From the NCBI RefSeq assembly GCF_031877795.1, contig NC_133931.1, forward strand, positions 70,593,429-70,657,428: DNA of 64,000 nucleotides, read 5' to 3'. The notes below the pieces were generated by a model, which made no database searches, was not told the DNA's origin, and saw only the letters and a list, made by a program, of their open reading frames with translations. The stretch comes from Strix aluco (taxonomy: Eukaryota > Chordata > Aves > Strigiformes > Strigidae). This document shows positions 30,106 through 44,330 of the stretch, one piece after another; position 1 is the stretch's first letter; every line of letters begins with the position of its first letter. The position numbers and the translations under genes were made by a program.

Positions 30106-33100
30106 TTGCCACATACAATGAATCTTTCTTAAAAAAACCCCCAAACCTAGGTGTTGAAAACTGCGATAACAGAACCAAGAGTTTCAAACTCAGGTGGGTT
30201 TCTAAGTGGCAAATAATACTAAATATGATACATTGAAAGCTAACATTCTAGCTTTTGACTCGACTCATTGGAGAGGTAGAAATGTCTTTTGACTGTTGAG
30301 TTGCAGCAGATGTAATCCCATGTAGCTTCTGTAATGCCAGTGTAAATAACCCTTGCTGCTTATCACTGTGGCTCTTGAGGGGAGATACTGGTATTTTAAT
30401 TAGTATAAAGTAATCAACCCTTTTTTTAACATTTTAGTGCCTAAAATCATCATTCAATGATATATTGACCCTTCACAGTGTATTTGGAAGTATTCTTAGC
30501 CTCATCTGCCTTCAGATGGGTCCTTTCTGATGTTTCATAGTTTCCCAAACCTTAACCCAAATAACAAGGCACTACCTAGGAATCGTTGTCTTTTGGGTGA
30601 AGTTTGTAAACCATTTTGTGTAGGTGCCTACAGCGAAGGAGATAAAAATAGTAATTTCAGATTCCAGTTAATTTACCTAAGTTTCTGGAGAGCTTTAGGC
30701 TCACTCATGTAAATCATGAGGCTTTAGAATTACCCTTTTTTTCTTTATACAACTTTTCCTGTGTCCTGTAGAACAACTCTATCTTAACAGAGGTGTGGGG
30801 AGAATGGCAGTAACACCTCAGAGGTCACATAGCCAAGCACACTGTTGGATGCAAACTCTAATGGACTGGTACCCATGGATTACAATTAGACTGCCAAAAT
30901 TGCTACAAGCTCCAGAGGTGTTCCTCATGCTTCTGAATATGGCTGTGTTTGAGGCAGGAGTGTTTGGTCTTCCTGTAAAATGCAGGTTCTCAACAGAAAG
31001 TACCAAACTAAACTTTTGGACAACTATCAAGTTACTGCTGCAGGTTTGCCAGAGTACTGTAAGTGTCCCCAGCTTGGAAGAGGCAAAATTGATTGAACAA
31101 GATGAGGTTGCTGTAATGTTGGGTAGTATGATGACTTGAAGAACTTTTCTGCCCAGTTATAAGCCCACAACTTTAAAATTGCAGTAACTTTTATAACTAC
31201 ATCTCTTTTTTACTAGGTGTTTGGTGGACAGTGAGAAGTTAAGACTGGAAGGCTGTGGCCAAGCAACCTAGAGGCAATAGTTACTGACTGGTTCCTGTGT
31301 GTTGGGCAGTTTGTCTTTTCACTCATCTATCTCATCACCAGGAATGTGGGTTTGGAGAGAGGAGCAGCTGAGTTAACATGCACATCTATTTTAGGGGGAT
31401 ATCAAGTTCATGGCAATGAAGGGGAAGAGAAATGGCTAGCTTCATCTAACTAGAGAGACTACTTCAAAATGTAAAAACCTCCTCAAAACCAAAGAACATT
31501 GTAGTGGAAATCTTGCTGTACTTCAGAAGGTTTAGTTGAAATGTAGGGACTCACAAATAAGAATTTCTACTTTCTAAATATCTGTAGCTTCTAAATATCT
31601 GTGCATGTAAATGAAACATAAGCAGAGAAATTTCTTGGAAAAGTTTTACACCTTTAACCCACTTTGCCAGTTAAGCAGCCTCAGCAACTGGAGATTTTAA
31701 AAGCTTTAGTTGTCGGATTAGGATTAATGGTACACATTTCTAGGTGTGTTTTCTTCCAGCAGAAGACAAGGCCTGTGTGCTGTGAACCCCTGTGATACCT
31801 TGTGAGCGTAGCTATTAGTACACCTTTAAGGTAAACACTGTATGTATGTCCAGAAAACCCTGTGATTTCCAGGCCTACCCACTTTCCTGGAGGATGATGA
31901 GGACTGTGCAAGGACTGAGCTGTGGATTGAATGAGTCAGCCATCAGAAGTGAGGGTCTGCAGGGTTTTTTTTTAGGAAAGATAACTGACAGCTGGTCTTA
32001 TTGCACCCCACACAGTTCATCCGGCCCCTTGGTTCTGTCAGAAAAAAGGGCAGCTCTCAGGTACAGGACAAATTGTGCCGGTGGGTCACTGGGGCGGTGT
32101 TCAAACCAGGACTTGCTTGCCAAGGGCAACATCAGATGGTGAAGAGACCTGTGAGTATGTGTTGCCAGGGCTAGGAGCAGCAGTCGATTTCTGGCCAGAG
32201 TTTTGAATGCAGTAGCGTCTGGGACTCAGGGACAGATTTACTCATGCCGGGCTGATGTCTGTTAAATGCAGTCTACTCTCATCAACAAGGAGTGAAATTT
32301 AGGGATAGGATTACCATACAGCAGAGGGGGGCATAAATTACTATGTTTTAATCTCCTCCTTTAGCCTAAGACTTTTAAGTTTTTATACAGTGCTGACTCA
32401 GCAGCCTATTTCAACAACTTATAATTAAGAAAAATTGTTTCACAATTAAAGCCATTGAATTTAGTCCTGCTGGTCAGAAACTTGGGAGGTGAAGTAATTT
32501 GAATTCAGATGTTTAATATGCCTATAAATTATTCATGTGTTGTCATATGAATGGTCAGTTTGTGATACCTGGGGTGGAGCATTCGAAAGAATGGAGCATT
32601 CACGGCCATCACTGAAACAGCGTATTTGGTTGTGCTAATAGATTTTGGAAAGAGGATTATAGGATTAGAAACTAGAAGACTCTGAATTGTAATTGTACTC
32701 TGCCATTGAGTTGCTGTATAATCTTGAAAAAGTAATTTTGCCTTTGTTTCAATTTCTCTGTTAGGCAGTAGTACTGAAATCTCACACTTCTAAGTACCTT
32801 TTATTTTAGTTGATGTCCACAAACTGTCATGGAGATGTTCTAAAAAAAATCTGTTTCTATAGGTTTCTGTAATTTGGATGACATGAGGAAGGTGACTGGA
32901 GCCGGTGGTGATGCATGTTTATTTTAGGTTTGTTTACAACAGCTACAAAATGAGAAGGTGAAATAATGTCAGCCAGTAGGCTAGTAGTTGTTAGCTAAGG
33001 ATTCACATCCTTCATTACAGATTTTCTGAATGTTGTGCTACTTAAACAGCTGTTTTCAGAGGATAGGGTACACAACTGCTACTTAAACTACCCAGGCCAA

Positions 33101-36100
33101 AAATGTAGTCCTGGAATACTAAAAATACCTATCTATATTAGTTCCATAATCGTATGTGTTTTCTTTTTTATTTCTCCCCACTCCACAGATGTTGTGTGGG
33201 CAGAAGATGAAAGGGAAGGGAACGATAAAGAGAGCGCAGCTAGAATGTAAAATGATTTAGGAGGGAAATAGAACCAAATAACACAGCAAGAGGAATCTAT
33301 ACACTGAAAACTGAAATAAGACCCAGGCTCCAATTACATTTTCAGCTTCTGGTTTCCTGCTGGTTTTGTGTCTAGGTTACCCCTTCCAGAAATTCTTCAT
33401 TCTTAAATCCCCACAGTGGAGTAGGAGCGTGACAACTGATGTCTCCTGTGACTGTCTTCATCATACAGTTATGAAAATAATTTACAGTTGTGAGTGACTG
33501 GACTTATTAACTCCTTGGAACTGTTCTAAGAAATGAGACTGTCAGGTTCCTCATATGCAACAGGTAGAGATGTATTTAGGTCAACTGGAGGATAAATCTT
33601 AGAGCTCATGTACAGTAATGACTGACAGACTTTGTCTGTGGTTGTGTGTATGGGAATTACAGTGTTGGTTGCTGAATTCAGGACAATAGCTCTTCAGTAA
33701 TGACAGGTGAGGGAGAAATTTTTGGGAACAGTAGTACTGGGGGAGATGTGTCTGCTCAGATTGAGGCGGTACATGCTGGGGTTAGCTGACTGACAGGTGA
33801 CTTTTCTAGATTCTGACACCACCAAAAAAGTTTCCCAGACTCAGTTAAAATAATAGCTATTTTTTGGCTCTGTAGACACCGCATGTTGCTTTTTCAATTA
33901 TTTTATCATATAACCAGAAAAAAAGCACAAGAAAGAGCAAACCTTCAGAGCAATTGCTAATGCCTTTGCAAAGAATTAACAATTAGAAACTTTCCATTAT
34001 TTGCAGAGGTGAAGTAGATGACTCTTCTGTTCTGTAATATCCATGAGTCTATAACTAGGCAAAGGAAAATTAAAAGTTGGAAGTATTATTTTACAAGAAA
34101 AATAAAACAAAAGCATAAAGACTCTTAAACAAGGAAAAAGAAAGTGAGAAGCAGGCTGCTTTCTCTTATTTGTTTCACAGTGCAAACGGACACAACATGC
34201 TATTACAGGCACTGTTCAGAATATGTTCTCTGTAACACCAAGGTCTTTCTGTGGTTTCAGTGAGCTCCATGCACCTGCTATTAGTGAGATTTCATTACCA
34301 AAGCTAGTTTACATGTATCTGCAGTGTCCCCATGTTCTAAAGTTCTGAATCAGCAAGAATGGACATACCTTGATATACACTGCTGAAAACTATCAAATTA
34401 GTTGTAAGATGCAAATTAAGGATACAACAGTCCCATTCGGTTTAATAAGGGTGATTATACACTTAAATACATGTATTCATTCCACTGCAGCTCATCAGAT
34501 TATTGACTTGGAGCTTGAAATCTGTACCAGTAGTTTAAACGGGGGGGGGGGGGGGGGCAGCGGGGCATGCAGCTGAACATATTAGTCCCAGAGGCTGAGA
34601 AGGGGCTGGGGTCTTTCCAACTAGCCGGGACAGTTTAACTCACCACACCTATGGGGGGCTCATGTCCTCACCTGTCCAGTCTCCTCTGCTCTCCAGGACT
34701 GAATTTGTCTTCCTGTAGGAGTAGCTGAACTGCCCACGAAGCTGTTATTGAACTGTCACACTTTACAGCCCAGTTTATTTCGGTAAGTGGTGGTGTTTTA
34801 CTTCTATACCTCTGGGAGATAAACTGCAGCAGTTTCGTTATTGCTCAGTATCCCACTCGTAGTGGAGGCAGCAATCTTTATAAGAGCTTCATCACAGTGA
34901 AGACATTGAACCTGATCTAAAAATGATGAAAGTGGGTACAGGGAGAATATTGGCACCCAAGATGAAGCTGTCACTTGCTGGAGTTATCTACCTGCCTCCA
35001 GAAATGGAAGATTCACCATTTCACCTAGAAGCTTTGCATCAGACTTTGAAATCCATGGTCTGTAAATGTGAAATCAGTATTTTTCAAGAATCCGCCTGTT
35101 TTTATGTGCCACGTCAGGCAAAAAGGAAAAAAAAAAGTGAACTTTGTGAAGTTGTTTGATATAAAAATACATTGATTCCATTTAGTGATTGCAAGTAAGG
35201 AAAGGAACAGGCAGGGAATAATGTAAGCTTCTCTGTTGTACATGATTGAGGATTGGTAATGGACAGTGCCTAGGAGAAGGCTGGGAACAAGCAGTCTCAG
35301 AGCCTATACATGTTAAAAAGGGACTCATCACTATGAAGGAAATAACCGAGGAAGATAATCTTTATAAAAGCAGTGACTGAGATATCTAAAACAGATCCCT
35401 TTCATAGGAAGTTTGGGCTTTAGATAAGAACCACCGCATGCAGATTGTGTGCCAAGTACTTTGGGTTTGTTTTGAATCCTCATTCTGCTATTAAATACCA
35501 AGTTGGTTTTAAGAAAGTTGTCTGGTCATTCATCATGATCATCAGTTGCATAGTCACAAAAAGGGAACTTAATTGTTGTATTTAAGTGAATGGCAATACA
35601 GTAAATATGAAAAGATAACCCAGGGCTCAATCTGAAGGCTGAAGAATTCTGTCCTACCAGAGGTAAAGGAATGAAGGCTGCAGGCAGAGACCACGCAGTG
35701 GATAGGTGAGTCTGGTCCAAAATACAGTCAATTCACTGTTAAAAATGTGAGCTCATTTGCTTTAATTTGCAGCTACTGAATTTTGTTGTGTCTTTCATTG
35801 TTAGTGCTGCATTTTTTTCTTCAGAAGGTACAGAGTCACTAAATTGAGTCACCCTTTAGTCTTTTGATAAGCTAATCAGATGAATCATCTTAGTTTTCTC
35901 ACTATAAAATATTTTTTCTAGCTTTTGGATAATTCTGTTTTCTGTATCCTCCCCCCATTTCTTTTTAAAAATACAGACGCAGGAACTGTAGGCAGAATCA
36001 ACCTTAGCTATGCTGAACGCTGAGGTTAAAATGCTCCTAAAATGCCCCTAAAATGCTCACCAGTCTTCTGCTTCCTTCATCAGAACATCACCTTATTGCT

Positions 36101-37600
36101 ACAGCTTTCCATAAAGACTTCATGTTTGTTGTCAGTTTTCTATGACCAGGAAAGGCTTTACACTGCTTAACCCTTCACAGCCCTCTGTTCTGCAGGTGTT
36201 GCTGCAATGCCTGATTGCCAGACATACAACTTTGCATTTGAATGTAACAAAACGAAATTGTTTTGAGTAGGTTCAGTGTGTTGAGCAGCAGAAAATTTTC
36301 CCCATTACTTCATTATAATTATTACTACTTTGTTAATTTTTATTACCCTGAATTTACTGGTGTTTGATCTATATCACTCCCGAATCACTAATAAATACAC
36401 GGGGGATCTATCACTTTTCCTAATACCCCTGAAACCACAGTGAAAGACATTCAAATTTCATGACGGTTCTCATTTACATTTATGTTTTGACATCTGTTAC
36501 TCAAGCAGTTGTTAATTCATTTACATATATTAGGGTTGTTTTAGAGTTTTGAAACATAAGACATCTCATGAGTCATTTTGTATCATTCTGGTTTTTCTCC
36601 TGCATCTTGTTCACTTGATCGTCTGCCCTGCATGCATGATGGACAACTTCCAGGATGCTTTCTTTCCTCAGACAAAACCCAGAAGCAGTTCAGTGTCTAG
36701 ACTAGTCTAGTTTCTCATATACAGCACGGCTGGTTCCTCCAGCCCATCCCGGGTCTCCAGTACTACTCCAACTGACTTTGATGTCATACATTACTTCATA
36801 CTGTGGCCTTCTACACGCAGCATACATCCTCAGCATCATCCAATGAAAGTGCAAACGTGGAAAGCTGCAAATCAGCAGTCTCATTGTCTTGGGCACATAG
36901 GAAGGAAATGCTTTTTTTTAAGGAACTTAAGATTTATAACTCATAATGTTCAAAGAAGGATCAGGAGGGAAAATAAGCAAGGAAAGACAAGGAGATTGTG
37001 ATGGAGACCCTTTCTGGTGAGCATCCCTGGATGCTGCTTGAGGAAGTGAAGAGCCAAACTAAAAGCATCCCACATTAAGGCTCACAGTGAGAGGTGACAT
37101 ACTCAGGTGCTAAGCATGAATCAGACAATGACTGTGTATGGCATGAGCAGCAGGCCAGAGAGCTGTGGTGGTAGGGCTATTGGTAGGGGCCAAGGTAGAG
37201 GTCGTTGGTGCTAAGGCCTGTGAAACATTCAGCATTTAGAGTCTCCATAATCATTACATAGTTGTAGTGTCTCCATGAACTTTAAAAGATGTTGCCTATG
37301 AGTAATATGGTCAAAATCAGCTCTAGGCCAGTTTGTTGGGAGAATGGTGATCACTGGAAAAAGTCATAAAGGCAGTATATATGCATAAAGTTCAACTCCC
37401 TGATATTCTGGCAACTACTTAATATAATTATTTAAATAAATTCATTAAGTTCTGCGTTGAAAATTAAATGTCTTTTACTAACACCACTCTGAAAGATAGT
37501 CTAGAATTTCCCTCCTCTTCCTAATCTTCTAACTCCAGCTCTACAATTATACAGGACTTGTTTATACTTACGCCACTATCTTTTATTCCTGGGGAATTTA
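30106..37600. other. AT-rich intergenic DNA downstream of MRPL36
   Basis: No gene is seen. The 114-codon frame at 30795-31139 and the 98-codon frame at 31846-32142 have no family features. A short duplication, CTAAATATCTGT, lies near 31574-31602, and a G17 tract is at 34541-34557. Confidence 0.55.
34541..34557 (+). repeat. poly(G) tract, 17 bases
   Basis: This is an uninterrupted G17 followed by CAGCGGGG. Such runs are hard to sequence, so the length may be an assembly value. Confidence 0.85.
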
Positions 37601-37619
37601 GCCACTTGATATTTATTTC

Positions 37620-38830
37620 TAGGCAGCTATCATGTCCTTTCTCAATCTTTGTTTTCCTAAGCTAAACAAGTCATTTTGGACTTTTCTCATGAAGCAGACT
37701 TTCTGCTCCTCTCATCATCCTAATAGCCCTTTTGTGTAACTTTTGAATTTGTGAGATAAGGTTTGTAAGGAGGGGTAATATATTTTATTAGATCACTGAT
37801 CTAGTTAGAAAAAAATAGGAAAGCTTTTGGGTATACAAGTCATTCTCACGTATGCCTGAAGCTTACCAGCTTTTTTCCAACTGTCTCAATTGTCTAATAA
37901 AAGATATTGCCTCTGCCTACAAGCATTTCCTCTCATACATTCTTAGACATTATTTGCTACACAATACACCTTTTGAGTTAATCTTTCCTGAAATATTTTA
38001 TATAATTCTGTCCTCCCAAATATTTCTGGTTTTGCCAATATGACAGATGAATATCTAATTCTGCGTTTCTTCGAAACACACATCACCCTAGATATTTTAG
38101 GATTGTTTTTGAACAACTCATGGGCCAGTTTACACTGGTGCCTCAGCATCTTTTCTTGCGATGCCCATCTGCACAGGTTTTGGTCCTACAAGTAGCCAGC
38201 AGTCTACATTCCTTCAGTTCATGGGTGATTTTATTCTTCCTATACAATATTTTGATTTTCCCCATATTGGTTTCTTACTGCTACCTTGCCTGCACATTTG
38301 ATTGAACATCCCGCTTTTTGTGCTAGGTCAGAAGGGACATGCAACTATCTTCGCTTCTCAATAAATGTTTGGGTTTTTGGCACACCCATCTAACACCTTG
38401 TTTTTAGTCACATCCTCACCAATCTTAAAATTCATTAGGTAATCTTCCTTTTCTCTGTTTTAATTAACTGCATAAATGCACTGTCACATGTTTTCCTGAA
38501 GTCCTAATAGATTAGGTCTACTGTATTTTTCTCTCTTAGAAAAAGTCAAAGAAAGATACTTTCATTTGGCACGATGTACACATGCTACATCGTGTTTCAT
38601 ATAATCCTGTTTTCTGTTTATTTTCATATCATTACTTTTGTTCCATATCAAAACCCTTTTACATTGTGGAATTTAGCTTACAAACTTGTGGTATTCACTT
38701 TGAACTGCTGGTATTTCAGTATTTTAAAAAATATATGAAATCAATAGGCCAAAAATATCCTGAGCCAGCTCTTAAAGTCTCCTGGTCAAAAGTTATCTAG
38801 ACCAGCTGCTGTAACATATTTATGCCTACA
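37620..38830 (-). mobile_element. decayed antisense CR1/L3-type LINE sequence
   Basis: The plus strand at 37640-37790 (CTAAACAAGTCATTTTGGAC, CTCATCATCCTAATAGCCC) reads like the antisense 3' end of a CR1-type LINE. Near 38755-38810 the block CTGAGCCAGCTCTTAAAG, followed by TCTAGACCAGCTG, matches the antisense of a coding part of these elements. The piece between is probably the same decayed element. No open frame survives; edges are approximate. Confidence 0.6.
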
Positions 38831-41279
38831 TGCACACTAATTGTCTGTCAGCAAGTGGTTTGATTGCATAAGGCTATCAAATGACTGAACAACAGCTTAT
38901 GTGTTGGGTTGGGTTTTTTTGAAACAGCAAATAACAACAAAGGCTATTTTGCTGTCTTTTCTCCCCTCCCCCAAATTTAGACATGTATAAGGCATCATGT
39001 TGTCACAAGGGAAAACAACATGCCTTTAAAATACTCAATTACTCATGAGAACAAGAAAAGTTTAGTTTCTTCACATATGTCAAAAACTCCAGGCGTTTCT
39101 TAGCCACCCGACGCATACACCACAGAAGTCTCTGTGCTTACACAAGGGGTTTTATATCCTTCAAGTATTATGTATGACACAGTAAAACGAACTCTTCGTT
39201 ACCTTTTAAAAGGTACATGTACATGAATTCGGATACTGAAATATTTATATTTGAAAATATATATGGCACGCTATTTTTTTATAAAAGATTTTAGAATTTC
39301 AGTAAAATAGCACAGGCCAGATGTAAACGCCACCGAAGTAAGTGGGAAGAAGCTGAGTGACTTCGAGGAGTACGATGCCATGTATTTGTTCTTGGCAGAA
39401 CACACCCTGTCAGAGGTCTCTCCTCAGAAGAGGGGATAAGGTGGGAGCTGGGATGTGTGAAGCCTGTCTGGTGATTCATGCTTGTGCAAAACAGCTGATC
39501 TAAGGGCTTGGAGAGTCCCTCAAGGACACACAAGCTGCATTCTAATACAATTTAGAGTGAAGAGGGTTTCCTTTCCAAAATTCTTCTTATTCTCGGCTCC
39601 AAATAATAGATGATCCTGCCAAAATGATATAAAAATTAGATGTCTTATAAAGATGAATGGTATGCTTTGTAGGATATCAAGTGTAGTCCTCTTCAACAGT
39701 CTATTTTTAGCGATTTCTTAAGAAATTTTATGCATGTTTGTATATATGAAGGTTTGACTGGACTCACCAATCTTCCTTTTTTTTTTAATAAACCAGCATA
39801 AAGTAGAATTTATTTACATAATGCAATGATCCATGAAGGTTACCATAACATCAAGGGACCATATTAACCGCTTGAATGGAATTCATTAGAAATTAACTAC
39901 CACTTAAATTAATTTTCCCACATTCACAAGGCTGTAATGGTGGAAAAAGGAACCGTCCATCAGCATGTACTGACAGGAGAGCTGTCACTGCTTTTATTTA
40001 TAGGTGAATACATTAACCCATGAAGCAGCCTTTTCAGACCAAATCTTGAGCTTCTGTACAAATAAGCTCCTTCAGAAGACTTTTCTTTTAATAAGTAATC
40101 CAGCCTCAGTTAAACAGAATCACATACTGCCTAACGCTTTTACCACTGACTGTATATATTGTAGCCTTTTTCATAAGAAAAATTTGCTCCTAAAAAATCC
40201 AAACTTAATAAGATTGTTAGCTTTTAAGAAACGCTCCCTATCTATGACTGTTGATATTAAAATGACTAAATAAAATAATTTTTACATATTTTACTGTTGG
40301 ATACTACCATATAAACAGTGGTGACACAACAACATCAAATGATCCTGTGTGCCAGCAATATTGCTCACTGAAGCATTTCACTCTCATTGCTGTCCAGAGA
40401 GAGAAAATACGGAAGTTCCAGTGAATCTCATAGTGTTGTGAACACTTTCTCTTATGCTCCTCCATGGTTTCCACACCAGTGTCAAAGGAAGCTTTATTGC
40501 ACAGTTTCTCATATGAGGAATCTGGAGCGCAAGTGGCCTTCTCAGGTATTTCTGTGAGTTTATTGCTGTGTTCAGACACTTGGCAGGCATAGAAAATATA
40601 TGAGCTTTTCCTGGGTTACCCACAAGTCCCTATATTCAAAGGGAACTGAAGGCTGTCCTGTTACTCCAGTGATACAATTGCATGCTGTTATCTTTTATGT
40701 TGTCTCCTCTCAACAGATTCTTTTCAACAGCTTCTCAGAGGTATAGAGTTGTAACATGCTCAGGGCTAAAAACATAAACTCAATAAGTGAAAAGAAAATG
40801 TTTTACAATCTTTGCCCCCCAATAAGATATGTATTTTTCTGTTTCAATTATTTAAATATGGCTACACCCTGCTATTCAACTATGCTGAATTAAAAACTCA
40901 GTGTCAGTATTACCTAAAAAGAGTATCGCAGTTATGTCAGTCCCAGCCTGACATCACACATCTTAACAAAGAATTTGTGTTCACTTTTCTTATTTTTTAT
41001 AGTTATAATTTAACTAGTTAAACTGAAAATCTGTAAGTACTTCTATGAATGGCTTGGGATGCTATTTGTTTAGAGTATAGACAAGTGATTCTCCGATGTT
41101 CTCATGGCTGCCTAAGGAAAGCTTGTAGCTGGGAGCAGACTAGCCACTCTCCTTCAAAAGTAGAAACCGTCACCAGTACAGTGTATGATTTATTTATCAT
41201 TTAATGGATTTAGAACACTTAAAATCCTTACAAACACTATTTTGTCTAATTTTTCCACATTTTATGTGGCACTGCCTTT

Positions 41280-41346
41280 TAGTTTGTCTGATTGTGTACA
41301 CTAACGTACACATATAATATATAATGTGAATGAGTCAGACAAACTA
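41280..41346. repeat. inverted repeat / hairpin
   Basis: TAGTTTGTCTGA (41280-41291) is perfectly complementary to TCAGACAAACTA (41335-41346). Inside, TGTGTAC (41293-41299) pairs with GTACACA (41306-41312). The result is a hairpin of 12 bp with an inner 7-bp stem. It could be a miniature transposon end, a structured RNA or chance. Confidence 0.7.
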
Positions 41347-43049
41347 GAAAATTATGCTCTTCTACTTAGTTCTCATCAGGGACTACGGTTAATTTGGTTA
41401 ATTGATACAATATTGACTAAGTAATGACTCTCACTTCTGTCAACATTTTTACATTTGTTAAATTCCCTTGCCTGGTTCTGCCTTTCTGCTTTATTTCATT
41501 TTAAAATTTAAACACCTTAAAAAAGGCTCTTCTCAATTAATGCATTTCATGATTGAGGAACACTGAAATTAACTTTTAGCCAATTAAATTTTTACGAGTA
41601 TTTGCTATTGTCGACAGTAGTAAAAACTTCTGTTTCAGCCACATCAATAATTAATTTAGAAGCACATGCCTGAAATACTTCCCCACATGCAAAGGAGTTG
41701 TTATTCTCCCACAGCTTCCCTCACAGTCATCCTGGTGACTCCCTTGGCACTAGTACACCATTATTTTGTTGGCAGATTTTGATTTCTGCATGGTTATGAT
41801 TAACCTGTACAATGTGTTCCTCTTAATGCAAAGCTGTTTTCTTATCCCTTCAATTCTACAAACTGGAAAAAGCATATAGCCGGAGGCCACACAGAATAAT
41901 ACCAGTGTCAAGCTTTAAAAAACATATTTGTTTTGTGTCCTCTAAGGACAAATGATAGACATGTAAAAATGTTTTCTCTGTTTCTCTTGCAGGGAATACT
42001 TACTTTAGAATTAACTTCTGTCACAGAAAACATAATTTGAAGAATCTACTATATATTGTTTCTGAGCATTTCTGCTATAAAGAGGGAAAATACTACATTG
42101 TGTATGACATGTGTGATTACAAGGTTATAGAAACTCTTTATGTTTCTCTTGTTGTTATGGTTTCTCCTTAAGAAAGCTTGTCACTGGAAACGGAAGAGTG
42201 TCCTTCCTTCAAAAGAGGCAAGTATATAATACCATCAAACAGCACAGTGTAATGAATGTAATTTTTATTTGTTTTATAATACTTCAGATTCCTACACCTC
42301 TGAAGCACTCAGTGTTCTTCATGCAATCCGGTCATGTATCACTTTTGAAATATTTCAGCGGAGAAGAGAGATTTTTATGATACATCCTTAAGTGTTCTGA
42401 TGATTACACATGCTGTAACCTATTTCTTCATAAACGCATTCCATCTTTAATTTTGTCCTCTTCAAGATACAATCATCCTAGTGTCCTTTTATTCATAAAG
42501 ATTGTTCTTTTACATACTTTCTCCGTCTTACCTATTTGTTAATTCTGTTTCTCTGTGATATCAAGCATACTTCATTTCATGCTTCATTGTCCATGTTTTA
42601 GTTTCAGCTCCAGTATATTAAATGTTCCCACCCTTTTGCTCCATATTTTATGGTCGACAGTACAGAAGCGTTAAAAGCCTTTCTCAAGCAAAGAGAAAGA
42701 TGAGTGTTTTTAATGTGGAATTCTCTTCCTTCAGAAACTCGATTGACCCCAAATCTAACGACTCCACAGTCAAGAAAAATAAAACTCATTCAAGGCAAAA
42801 AGCATCTCAACAACATTTTTCTGAAGTTAAAATATCAGAAATTTCCTCTTTTCTCTTCATTCTCCCCTTCCCCTTGAAATAAAGACAAAATGTATACATT
42901 ATAATGTAAAAAAAAAAAAAAGTTAAAGAATTAGCTGTATACTTTTTGCTTGAGTCTACATATTATTAGGACTTTTATGTACACTTGTTTCTGATACCAA
43001 AATGTTCTACTTCATTACACTGAAGACTTTACTTTTTGTTTGAAATCCT

Positions 43050-44330
43050 TAATCTCCTGGCTCAGTTGTCATAGTGGACCTGATCACAGAAAAGGATTTC
43101 CAGGATCTGAGGAAGTCCTGATAAAAGGGGGGCAGCTTGGAAAGGTCTCTTAGAAAACCCTGTGGTGGATGTAAAAGAGATGCTAATTATAGCAGAGCCC
43201 TTGGAGACTGAAGAGACGCTCATAAAATAGTCATGGTTCAGCCTGTCCATCACTTTCTTTTGGTCAAAGGCTAGATGGCTGAATGACAAATTATCCTGGT
43301 AAGTCAATTAGGGAAGATCTTAGAAGCAGCACAGATCATCAAAATAGTTGTGGTTGAGAAAGTACAGGTTTGGCCTGAATGGATCACATTCCCCAAACTG
43401 GATCCATGCTGTAGTGACATGACTTCTCTATACTCTTAAAAATTATACCAAGAAGTCATATTTGTCACTCAGTCAGCCCATGAAGGCTGGCCTTCAACTG
43501 CAGAGTGAGCACAGCCCAGATCCCTGCAAGAAGGAGCATGCAGTTTCCTGAGGACTTCCTGGTTGGGGACATGAGGTGCCCTGGGCTGACGATCCATGGT
43601 CAGTACCCAGGGATTTACTAGTGAGCACCCAAGAGAGTACCTCCAAGTGTTTGGTCTGAGAGGGAAGTAGTCCCTTCAGGTAATCCTGGTCACATTGAGT
43701 CACTGGGGAACCAAGACAGCAGTGAGGGTCCTTCTTCAAAGTCTCCTCTTCACAGACTCCACTGGGGGAAATACAGCAATGGCTTGGCCAGCTTGGCCTG
43801 GTGGATCACATTAAGGTGTGTGGCAGAAGGACCAGTAGCTCCCTCAGCTGTTGTGCAGGATAATTCTCTCTCCAAAATCGAGGGAAACTGAGACCTGGTT
43901 TGTGCTTTCCTTGCTTTGCCTGGAAGATGAAGTCTCTGCATTTGTTATCAGATCTGGAAGCAGTGAGCCAACAACAGCATGCAGGGCAAAATGGTCTTCC
44001 CCCTTCAGACAGCCTGCTCTCATAATTTCTTATAGCCTCTTCCAGTCATTGCTGGCACCCTTGTGTCAGCAGGGAGGGCATCCATGAGCCAATGCCCTCC
44101 TGCATGTTTTGGGAGCCGAGCACTCTCCTGAGCTGGCTCCAGCTGAGGAGCCACGGAGAGGAACAGCACAGCATCCCTCTGCACTGGTGGTATCTGCATG
44201 GACCTGCCTGTGGGGGAAAACCCCCTGCAGCTGAGCTAAAGGCAGCTGAAAGGGGAGATTGTGAGGGCAGTGCTGGGGAGAAGGAGCAGGGCAGAGGTGA
44301 GACTTCTTTTGCTGTTTGCACCACAGAATG
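43050..44330. other. GC-richer block, unidentified
   Basis: This 1.3-kb block is richer in G and C than its surroundings. It has a series of minus-strand open frames end to end in different frames (43062-43307, 43494-43739, 43750-43941, 44046-44459) and some plus-strand ones. I recognise no protein family. It could be an old retrovirus, a processed pseudogene or a non-coding exon cluster. Confidence 0.35.

Noticed and set aside
30795-31139. 114-codon plus-strand frame downstream of MRPL36
   Set aside because: It has no family feature, no flanking splice signals and no poly(A) signal in a suitable place.
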